Source of the DNA: Bacteroidales bacterium
Lineage (GTDB): Bacteria; Bacteroidota; Bacteroidia; Bacteroidales; Tenuifilaceae
Assembly (NCBI GenBank): GCA_008933525.1
Contig: WBUV01000022.1
Location: forward strand, 1 to 15,827
Direction of reading: 5' to 3'
DNA length: 15,827 bases
The translations under genes and the position numbers were made by a program. Below are positions 1-6,335 of this stretch, in pieces (the stretch's first letter is position 1; every line of letters starts with the position of its first letter). The notes beneath the pieces were generated by a model. The model saw only the letters and a list, made by a program, of their open reading frames with translations, did no database searches and was not told the DNA's origin.

Positions 1-529
1 TTTGTATTGGAATATCTATCCCAATAAAGTTGTTTTCTTTGCTTTGGAAAAGGCTTGTTACTGCAATTGATTTTACTGATGAATGTTTCTCGTCATCAAA
101 ATTTATGGTTAGAGTCGACTTATCCTTTGCTACTTTACTTTTGATTGTTTGTTTTGAGTAGGTGTATGACAAACCTCCACCATCCCGTTTGATAAGAATA
201 AGATGATCTCCACTAGAAATAAATACATCTCCGTAAAAAACATTTTTTTTCAGAGTGCTAGCTAGCACAAGCGTATCAATTGAGTTTTTTTTGTTAGGAG
301 AAGAGGTAATGTTTGCAAGAATAGCAACATCTTGCTTAGCATTTTGGAGTAATGAATTGAGTAGATTTTTCTTGTCAAGCGCTATTAAATTCAAATTTTT
401 CGTGGCTTCGGACTTTATTGTGTTATTAATGAAAGTAAATAGTAAAAATCCAAACGTAAGATATCCAACAATGTAAATTGGCATTGTTCGCCGAATTACT
501 TTAATCCAAAAGGGTAGAAGTTTGCTCAT
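1..529 (-). CDS. Membrane-anchored sensor-like protein, N-terminal fragment (partial)
   Basis: This minus-strand reading frame is open from an ATG at 529-527 to the window edge, giving 176 codons without a stop; the rest of the gene lies outside. The N-terminus has Lys10, Arg13 and Arg14, followed by one hydrophobic segment at about residues 17-34, so the start is probably cytoplasmic and the remainder periplasmic. After the membrane segment comes a helical, Lys/Asn/Leu-rich stretch (about 38-75), then a beta-rich part containing FYGDVFISSGDHLILIKRDG. This order resembles the start of a dCache-type extracellular sensor domain, as found in histidine kinases, diguanylate cyclases and chemoreceptors. 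The output domain is not visible, so the class is inference. It diverges from the aspartic protease gene at 634, and that gene's promoter overlaps this start codon. Confidence 0.7.
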   Translation of the reverse strand, partial: MSKLLPFWIKVIRRTMPIYIVGYLTFGFLLFTFINNTIKSEATKNLNLIALDKKNLLNSLLQNAKQDVAILANITSSPNKKNSIDTLVLASTLKKNVFYGDVFISSGDHLILIKRDGGGLSYTYSKQTIKSKVAKDKSTLTINFDDEKHSSVKSIAVTSLFQSKENNFIGIDIPIQ

Positions 530-552
530 ATTGTTGTATTAACATACTTTTG
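521..552 (+). promoter_or_regulatory. Bacteroidetes-type promoter for the aspartic protease gene
   Basis: TTTG at 521-524 and TACTTTTG at 545-552 are separated by 20 bases. This fits the Bacteroidetes primary sigma factor consensus TTTG-N19-21-TAnnTTTG fully. The predicted transcript start is near 559, giving a leader of about 75 bases before the ATG at 634. The -33 box overlaps the first codons of the divergent minus-strand gene. Confidence 0.7.
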
Positions 553-564
553 GCTCAGTAATTT

Positions 565-588
565 ACAAATTCTCACGAGAATTTTGTC
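565..588. promoter_or_regulatory. Inverted repeat, candidate operator
   Basis: AAATTCTC (567-574), a two-base spacer and GAGAATTT (577-584) form a perfect 8-base inverted repeat. ACA on the left and TGT on the right extend it with one extra T. It sits about 8 to 25 bases after the predicted transcript start of the promoter at 521-552, a classic repressor position. It lacks a T-tract on the plus strand, so it does not look like a terminator. Binding by a regulator is inference. Confidence 0.45.
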
Positions 589-633
589 ATTCCACCAAAA
601 TTTGTTCAATTTTTTTATGTAAACATAGAATTA

Positions 634-1056
634 ATGCCAAAGTCTATTCCGTTCAAGTTGGTTGAGTTAGAGCCTGAGAGTTACCATATGCTGGTTGATG
701 CAACCATTAATGGAGAGCCTGTAAAGCTAATTCTTGATTCAGGAGCATCGCGTTCAGTTCTGGACAAAATATATGATTCTGGCGAAAGAATAGAAGGAAT
801 TTCCGATACTGTTGCTGTAGGATTTATGTCCGACAATGTAAATATTGAGTTGGCATCAATTCCTAACCTTCTGGTAGCTGGTGTAAAGTTCAATGACTTC
901 CCAATAGCGTTGGCCGATCTATCTTCCTTGCGAGAACTTTACAAAAACATAACGGGTTTGAGTGTTGCAGGGTTGCTGGGGTGCGACTTTTTAGTTCAGA
1001 ACGTTTCATCTATAAATTTAGGATCAAAAAAAATTTTCATAAAGCAGGAAATTTGA
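634..1056 (+). CDS. Retropepsin-like aspartic protease, single domain
   Basis: The 140-residue protein carries the catalytic Asp35-Ser36-Gly37 triad in LILDSGASRS (32-41). The paired hydrophobic-Gly motif GLLGCDFL is at 113-120. This is the layout of one retropepsin lobe (Asp_protease_2/gag-asp type families). Members with a single Asp motif act as homodimers, each chain giving one catalytic Asp. There is no signal peptide or membrane segment, so it should be cytoplasmic; many related bacterial proteins are secreted or anchored. The natural substrate is unknown. The ATG at 634 is chosen because family similarity starts soon after it and a good promoter lies about 80 bases upstream. It stands alone, with a promoter-like box in the 158-base gap before secDF. 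Confidence 0.85.
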   Translation: MPKSIPFKLVELEPESYHMLVDATINGEPVKLILDSGASRSVLDKIYDSGERIEGISDTVAVGFMSDNVNIELASIPNLLVAGVKFNDFPIALADLSSLRELYKNITGLSVAGLLGCDFLVQNVSSINLGSKKIFIKQEI

Positions 1057-1154
1057 AATTAATAAAGCACAGAGGTTTAGCTTTTGTCTATCTATATTCT
1101 TCAATCAAAAATCGTGTGATTGTAATAAACTTAATTATTTCTCAAAAAAAGTAA

Positions 1155-1162
1155 TATATTTG
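1155..1162 (+). promoter_or_regulatory. Putative -7 box of the secDF promoter
   Basis: TATATTTG matches the Bacteroidetes -7 consensus TAnnTTTG. A transcript would start near 1169, about 46 bases before the secDF ATG. No clear TTTG lies 19-21 bases upstream, so the call rests on the -7 box only. Confidence 0.4.
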
Positions 1163-1214
1163 CCCGATATTTTCGGAAACAAGCAAATTTTCAAATTATT
1201 AAATATTTTAAACA

Positions 1215-4205
1215 ATGCAGAATAAAGGTGCGATTCGGTTTATTGCCATTGCATTAGCGCTAGTTTGCGTTTTTCAGCTTTCGTTTACTCTAGTTACTAA
1301 AAGAGTAGAAAAGAAAGCTAGAGAGTATGCTTTGGTAGGCAGTGAGGTAGACAAAAAGAAGGAAAGCCACTACCTTGATTCAGTTTCGACAGAAACTGTT
1401 TATAATTTCCTTTGGGTTCGTAAGTACACTTACAAAGAGTGTAAGGAACGCGAAATCAACTTAGGTTTGGACCTTAAGGGTGGTATGAACGTTATGCTTG
1501 AGGTTTCGGTTACCGACCTTGTGCGCGCCCTTTCCAACAATAGTAAGGATTCAGCCTTCGTAAAGGCAATGGATGTTGCAATTAAGATGCCCGGTAGCGA
1601 GCACTTTATTGACAAGTTTGGTAAGGCGTTCCAGCAAGTTGCCCCTAATGCGCGTCTTGCTTCAATTTTTGGAACTCAGGAGCTTCGTGGTCGGGTGAAT
1701 TTTGATTCTTCGAACGATGATGTTCTCAAAGTATTGAAGGAGGAGGCTGAGAGTGCTATCGATAACTCGTTCAACATTCTTCGTAATCGTATCGATAAGT
1801 TTGGTGTTGCTCAGCCAAACATTCAACGCATGGAAAACTCTGGTCTAATTGTAATTGAACTACCAGGTGTTAAGGAGCCAGAGCGTGTTCGTAAGCTGTT
1901 ACAAGGAACTGCCAGCTTGGAGTTCTGGGAAACTTACGAGTTCTCGGACGTTTATGGAAGTTTTATTGCTGCTAATACAAAATTAGCCGAGATTCAAGAC
2001 GCTATGGTGTCTACTACCCAAAACGTTGAGCCTAACAAAGAAGAGCTAACTGCAAAGAAGGATTCTACCGATGATCTTCTATCCAAAATAAAGGAAAGCG
2101 AAAATGCCGATTCATCATCTATAGCAGATGCCGATATGGCTAAGAAATTTCCATTATTTAGTATCCTTCGCCCCAATGTAAACATGCAGAATCAACCAGG
2201 AACTGGTCCAATGGTTGGTATGGCACATTACAAGGATACTGCAAGAATTAATGAGATCCTTAAAATGGATCAAATTCGCTCACTATTCCCCGGTGATGTT
2301 AAGTTTTTATGGGGAGTTAAACCTCCAAAGTGGGACGAAACAAAGAGTATGTATGAGTTGATTGCCATTAAGGTAACAAACCGAGATGGTAAAGCTCCTC
2401 TTGACGGAGGCGCTATCACAGAGGCTCGCGATGCTTTTGGAGATCAAAAAGGAAGTGCCGAGGTTGATATGTCCATGGATGCTGAAGGTGCTAGAATTTG
2501 GGCTCGTTTAACAGGTGAGAATGTGGGCCGTTGCATTGCTATTGTTCTTGATAACTATGTTTACTCTTATCCACGAGTATCCAACGAGATTAAAGGTGGT
2601 CGTTCTCAAATTACCGGTGATTTTACAATTAATGAGGCAAAAGACTTAGCAAACGTTCTTAAATCAGGTAAACTTCCAGCTCCTGCTCGTATTATTAAGG
2701 AGGAACTTGTTGGTCCGTCGTTAGGAAAAGAGGCTATTAATGCTGGTTTAAACTCGTTCTTCTTCTCATTTCTTGTCGTTCTTATATATATGTTATTCTA
2801 CTATAGCCGTAGTGCTGGTTTAGTAGCTGACTTTGCTTTGCTAACCAACCTGTTCTTTATGATGGGTGTTCTTGCATCGTTTGGAGCAACACTAACATTA
2901 CCGGGGATTGCTGGTATTGTATTAACCATGGGTATGGCGGTTGATGCGAACGTGCTTATTTTCGAACGTATTCGTGAGGAAATTAGAGCCGGAAAAGGAT
3001 TAAGCCTTGCTATTAAGGAAGGTTTCAGCAATGCGCTTTCTGCTATTATCGATGGTAACGTAACAACACTATTAACCGCGATTGTTTTATATGTGTTTGG
3101 GTCAGGACCAATCCGTGGATTTGCAACTACTTTGGCAATAGGTATTCTAACCACGCTATTTACAGGTATTTTCATCACTCGTTTAATTATTAACTGGATG
3201 GAGAAACGTAACATGAATCTTATGTTCTCCACAAAAATGACCGAAAATGCTTTCCGTGGTCTTAAAATAGACTTTATTGGTATTAGAAAATATGCCTACG
3301 GGTTCTCTGCTGCAATTCTTTTAATTGCTGTTGCATCGCTTGCCATTAGAGGGTTGAATCCTGGTATCGATTTCTTGGGTGGCCGTTCTTATGTTGTTCG
3401 CTACGAAAAACCTGTAACAACAGTTGAGGTTGCCAATCAAATGAAGAAAGTATTTGGTGAGGCTCCTGAAGTAAAAACTATTGGAGGAGCAAATCAGGTT
3501 AAAATTACAACTAAGTATAAGATAGCATCGGAAGATCCTAATGTTGATAATGAGGTGGATTCAATGATCTATGTTGGTTCAAAACCATTTATGGCAGAGT
3601 CTGTAACATTCGACGATTTTCAGGATAACTACAAACAAAGTTCTGTAAAGGTTGGGCCAACTATTGCACACGACATTAAGCGCGATGCATTTATCGCAGT
3701 GTTCTTTGCACTATTTGCGATCTTCCTTTACATCTTAATCCGTTTCAGGCATTGGAGCTATAGTGCTGGTGCTGTTGCTGCGTTGGCACACGACTCGTTG
3801 TTTACAGTTGGTATGTTTTCTTTACTATATTTCCGAGTACCATTTGGTTTAGAGGTAGACCAATCGTTTATTGCAGCAATTCTTACCATTATTGGTTACT
3901 CAATTAACGATACTGTAATTGTGTTCGACCGTATTCGTGAGTATATGACCTTACATCCTAAGCGTACTCGTAGGGAAAATATCAATAATGCTATTAACGA
4001 TACGTTGAGCCGTACATTCTCAACATCATTCTCAACATTGATAGTGTTAATACCAATGTTCTTCTTTGGTGGTGAGGTTATCCGCGGCTTTATTTTTGCG
4101 TTGATTATTGGTATTGGAATCGGTACTTACTCTTCAATTTTCATTGCAACTCCGATTGCTTATGAAATTGAGAAACGTAGGGAGGAGAAAAAACTTAAAA
4201 AGTAG
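1215..4205 (+). CDS. secDF: SecDF, fused protein translocase subunits SecD and SecF
   Basis: The protein works with SecYEG in the inner membrane. It uses the proton gradient to help pull exported proteins out on the periplasmic side. At 996 residues it is a head-to-tail SecD-SecF fusion, the usual form in Bacteroidetes. Visible parts in order: a first membrane helix (about 7-26); the SecD motif LGLDLKGGMN at 83-92; the large periplasmic P1 region with an acidic, low-complexity stretch around 270-305; the SecD membrane block with VDANVLIFERIREE from 576 (Asp577); the SecF half with NPGIDFLGG from 715; and GYSINDTVIVFDRIRE from 894, containing the conserved Asp899. The C-terminus is a basic cytoplasmic tail ending in lysines. 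The gene is monocistronic, with a strong terminator 20 bases after the stop. Nothing appears broken. Confidence 0.98.
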   Translation: MQNKGAIRFIAIALALVCVFQLSFTLVTKRVEKKAREYALVGSEVDKKKESHYLDSVSTETVYNFLWVRKYTYKECKEREINLGLDLKGGMNVMLEVSVTDLVRALSNNSKDSAFVKAMDVAIKMPGSEHFIDKFGKAFQQVAPNARLASIFGTQELRGRVNFDSSNDDVLKVLKEEAESAIDNSFNILRNRIDKFGVAQPNIQRMENSGLIVIELPGVKEPERVRKLLQGTASLEFWETYEFSDVYGSFIAANTKLAEIQDAMVSTTQNVEPNKEELTAKKDSTDDLLSKIKESENADSSSIADADMAKKFPLFSILRPNVNMQNQPGTGPMVGMAHYKDTARINEILKMDQIRSLFPGDVKFLWGVKPPKWDETKSMYELIAIKVTNRDGKAPLDGGAITEARDAFGDQKGSAEVDMSMDAEGARIWARLTGENVGRCIAIVLDNYVYSYPRVSNEIKGGRSQITGDFTINEAKDLANVLKSGKLPAPARIIKEELVGPSLGKEAINAGLNSFFFSFLVVLIYMLFYYSRSAGLVADFALLTNLFFMMGVLASFGATLTLPGIAGIVLTMGMAVDANVLIFERIREEIRAGKGLSLAIKEGFSNALSAIIDGNVTTLLTAIVLYVFGSGPIRGFATTLAIGILTTLFTGIFITRLIINWMEKRNMNLMFSTKMTENAFRGLKIDFIGIRKYAYGFSAAILLIAVASLAIRGLNPGIDFLGGRSYVVRYEKPVTTVEVANQMKKVFGEAPEVKTIGGANQVKITTKYKIASEDPNVDNEVDSMIYVGSKPFMAESVTFDDFQDNYKQSSVKVGPTIAHDIKRDAFIAVFFALFAIFLYILIRFRHWSYSAGAVAALAHDSLFTVGMFSLLYFRVPFGLEVDQSFIAAILTIIGYSINDTVIVFDRIREYMTLHPKRTRRENINNAINDTLSRTFSTSFSTLIVLIPMFFFGGEVIRGFIFALIIGIGIGTYSSIFIATPIAYEIEKRREEKKLKK

Positions 4206-4226
4206 TTCGAATTCCTTATAATAATT

Positions 4227-4255
4227 AAGGGCTCAGCTATGGTTGAGCCCTTTTT
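4227..4255 (+). terminator. Intrinsic terminator of secDF
   Basis: AAGGGCTCA (4227-4235) pairs perfectly with TGAGCCCTT (4244-4252) around an 8-base loop, followed by a T-rich run to 4260. It lies just after the secDF stop codon. Confidence 0.9.
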
Positions 4256-4285
4256 GTTTTTAAACCCAAAAGGAGAATATTTTTG
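4253..4285 (+). promoter_or_regulatory. Promoter of the cation/proton antiporter gene
   Basis: TTTG at 4253-4256 and TATTTTTG at 4278-4285, with a 21-base spacer, match the Bacteroidetes promoter consensus. The -33 box lies inside the T-tail of the secDF terminator. Transcription would start near 4292, about 30 bases before the ATG at 4322. Confidence 0.65.
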
Positions 4286-4321
4286 TATATTGCAGTAATT
4301 GCAAATCAAATATTCTCTTAA

Positions 4322-5815
4322 ATGGATTTATCAATAGAATTTGTTTTGTTAGCCATTTCTGTCTTATTTTTCTTGAGTATTATGGCGGGCAAGGCTGGGT
4401 ACAAGTTCGGTGTGCCGGCATTGCTACTTTTCCTAATAGTTGGGATGTTAAGTGGAAGCGATGGATTAGGAATTCAGTTTGAAAATATTCACGCAACGCA
4501 GGCTGTTGGTACTATTGCCCTTAGTATTATTCTTTTTTCAGGAGGATTGGACACCAAGATTTCAGAGATTAAGCCTGTTGTATATCAAGGAGTTTTACTG
4601 GCAACGGTTGGCGTGTTGCTAACAGCACTTTTTACAGGAATATTTATTTGGTGGATATTGGGGATGACCTATAGTTCAGCAGGAATCGGCTTTCTCACCT
4701 CACTACTTTTGGCATCAACCATGTCGTCCACTGATTCTGCCTCGGTATTCTCCATTCTTCGCTCAAAGGGATTGTTCCTGAAGAATAACCTTAAACCAAT
4801 GCTTGAACTCGAAAGCGGGAGTAACGATCCTATGGCGTACGTTTTAACCATTACATTGATTGAAATATTAAAAATGGGTGGCGACCCTAATTACGGGTTT
4901 GCAATTGGTATGCTTTTGTTGCAACTTGCTATTGGTGCAATTGTAGGTATTTTGTTGGGTAAACTTGCCGTGTTTCTTATCAATAACATTAAAATTGAAA
5001 ACAGTTCGCTTTACCCAATATTGCTTTTAACAATTTGCCTTTTTGTTTTCTCTTCGGTGTTCTTCCTTCGTGGTAATGCATATTTAGCGGTTTATATTTC
5101 AGGCTTAGTGCTCGGAAACTCAAGGTTTATCCATAAGCGTTCTGCACTTAAATTCTTCGATGGGCTTGCTTGGTTAAGCCAATTGTTGATGTTTCTTACT
5201 TTGGGACTCTTGGTAAACCCCCATGAGTTAATCCCTATTATAATCCCAGGTTTGATAATCAGTGTTTTAATGATTGTCGTAACTCGTCCGCTTGGAGTAT
5301 TTATCTCTCTTTTACCATTCACAAAAATGCCCATAAAGGATAAGGTCTTTGTTTCGTGGGTTGGGTTGCGAGGTGCTGTTCCAATTATTTTTGCAATTAT
5401 TGCCTTAGATGCCGATGTTCCACATGCACGGTTAATATTCAACATAGTTTTTTTCTGCACTTTAGTATCACTTTTAGTCCAAGGAACTACTTTGCCGCGC
5501 ATGGCAGGCTTACTTAAGTTAGTAGATAAACGAAAAAAAGTAAAAGCATTGGAGGATTTTGATGTGGAATTTTCCGATGAGATTAAATCCGTTGCAACAG
5601 AAATCACTCTAAATGCTCAATCATTATCAAATGGATATCGCTTGATGGATCTTCCATTGCCCGAAAAAACCCTGGCCGTAATGGTTAAGAGGAATAATAA
5701 GTACTTTATTCCTACTGGAACAACAGTTTTATGTGAGGATGATAAACTTTTAATTATAACCGACAACCATGAAATATTAATGGAAACGCTTAAAAATATG
5801 GGTATTAATAAATAA
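4322..5815 (+). CDS. nhaP2: CPA1 cation/proton antiporter with TrkA-C domain (NhaP2/CvrA-like)
   Basis: This inner-membrane antiporter exchanges cytoplasmic K+ or Na+ for protons, for ion and pH balance. The first 400 or so residues are a hydrophobic bundle of about 12-13 helices typical of CPA1. The family motifs are visible: TDSASVFS with Asp138, ESGSNDPMAY with Asn168-Asp169 (the expected ion-binding pair), and WVGLRGAVPI with Arg350. Residues about 415-495 form a soluble TrkA-C (RCK_C) domain ending in a beta-rich GTTVLCEDDKLLIITD stretch, which in relatives regulates activity. E. coli CvrA/NhaP2 is longer (578 residues as I recall) because of an additional C-terminal domain absent here. 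Whether K+ or Na+ is preferred cannot be read from the sequence. The gene has its own promoter and terminator. Confidence 0.9.
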   Translation: MDLSIEFVLLAISVLFFLSIMAGKAGYKFGVPALLLFLIVGMLSGSDGLGIQFENIHATQAVGTIALSIILFSGGLDTKISEIKPVVYQGVLLATVGVLLTALFTGIFIWWILGMTYSSAGIGFLTSLLLASTMSSTDSASVFSILRSKGLFLKNNLKPMLELESGSNDPMAYVLTITLIEILKMGGDPNYGFAIGMLLLQLAIGAIVGILLGKLAVFLINNIKIENSSLYPILLLTICLFVFSSVFFLRGNAYLAVYISGLVLGNSRFIHKRSALKFFDGLAWLSQLLMFLTLGLLVNPHELIPIIIPGLIISVLMIVVTRPLGVFISLLPFTKMPIKDKVFVSWVGLRGAVPIIFAIIALDADVPHARLIFNIVFFCTLVSLLVQGTTLPRMAGLLKLVDKRKKVKALEDFDVEFSDEIKSVATEITLNAQSLSNGYRLMDLPLPEKTLAVMVKRNNKYFIPTGTTVLCEDDKLLIITDNHEILMETLKNMGINK

Positions 5816-5816
5816 A

Positions 5817-5842
5817 AAAGGACAGGCTTTCACCTGTCCTTT
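5817..5842 (+). terminator. Intrinsic terminator of the antiporter gene
   Basis: AAAGGACAGG (5817-5826) and CCTGTCCTTT (5833-5842) form a perfect 10-base-pair stem with a 6-base loop. It starts one base after the stop codon. The T-run is short (TTT, inside the stem), so it could also work on the minus strand, where the AAA arm becomes TTT. Confidence 0.85.
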
Positions 5843-5943
5843 GCGGTTCTGTATTTCGTTTGTGATTGAATTTTTTCGGTAACCTCTATTGAAACCTAAA
5901 ACTTGCTTGTGATTTTTGTTGAAAATCTATAAATTTACAGCAC

Positions 5944-6012
5944 TATTTCCAATCTTAACTAATACCTGAACCTATGAAATCCCCGACTGTGAAGAGTTGG
6001 GGTTTTCTTTTT
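5944..6012 (+). ncRNA. Candidate small RNA or terminated leader
   Basis: A terminator hairpin at 5978-6012 stands alone, 135 bases after the antiporter's own terminator, so something should be transcribed between them. A degenerate promoter is present: TTG at 5907-5909, a 20-base spacer, and TAAATTTA at 5930-5937 (last base A, consensus G). It predicts a transcript of about 65-70 bases from about 5944. No known RNA family is recognised. It could instead be back-up termination for the antiporter or an attenuated leader of mutS. Confidence 0.25.
5978..6012 (+). terminator. Second intrinsic terminator upstream of mutS
   Basis: CCCCGACT (5981-5988) pairs with AGTTGGGG (5995-6002), including one G-T wobble, around the 6-base loop GTGAAG. 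After a T-T mismatch, AAA at 5977-5979 can pair with TTT at 6004-6006. The sequence TTTTCTTTTT follows at 6003-6012. The T-tract is on the plus strand only, which sets the direction. Confidence 0.7.
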
Positions 6013-6274
6013 GTAATAGACGACAAAAGTACCCATTCGTTTATGTACAAAGTGTTAAATTTTTATGTTTTTGGGCGATTTTAACCTTTTTTTGCGTTAG
6101 TTAGCTAAACGAGTGTTGAAATAAATGATTGAAAATCAGATTTCGGCGAATTGTTATTCAAGTAACAGTCCGGTGTTTTGGTAAGTATTTTTTTTATTTT
6201 AAAATTCATAAGGTCTCTTATTAAGTTGTTAGCTAATTCTTTATTAATCAGACAAGCACTTTGGTTATTATTGA

Positions 6275-6282
6275 TAATTTTG
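6275..6282 (+). promoter_or_regulatory. Putative -7 box of the mutS promoter
   Basis: TAATTTTG fits TAnnTTTG and would start a transcript near 6289, about 47 bases before the GTG start. The nearest TTTG (6260-6263) is only 11 bases upstream, too close for a -33 box, so support is partial. Confidence 0.35.
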
Positions 6283-6335
6283 TCAATTCAATATTTACCT
6301 AAAGTTTGAAAACCTTTAATCTAGAGTCTTGAACA

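Larger units (their letters stand above)
5816..6335. other. 520-base intergenic region between antiporter gene and mutS
   Basis: No credible protein gene is seen on either strand. The region contains the antiporter terminator (5817-5842), a second terminator hairpin (5978-6012) that may end a small RNA, and AT-rich sequence with the palindrome TTAGCTAA at 6101-6108 and again at 6229-6236. A -7-like box (6275-6282) lies before mutS. The length is unusual here: the other gaps are under 300 bases. Confidence 0.7.

Noticed and set aside
255..476. Plus-strand open frame of 73 codons
   Set aside because: It lies antisense to the longer sensor-like frame, which has a coherent membrane segment and domain order; this frame shows no family features.
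1064..1084. Short AAAGC/GCTTT inverted match after the aspartic protease gene
   Set aside because: Five pairs with an 11-base loop and no adequate T-tract are too weak to call a terminator.
5974..6084. A 36-codon open frame from an ATG at 5974, running through the second terminator hairpin
   Set aside because: It overlaps the terminator stem and T-tract, has no family resemblance, and its codons look like chance in AT-rich sequence.
6101..6236. Palindrome TTAGCTAA repeated 128 bases apart upstream of mutS
   Set aside because: Eight-base AT-rich palindromes are common, and neither copy is well placed relative to a supported promoter.
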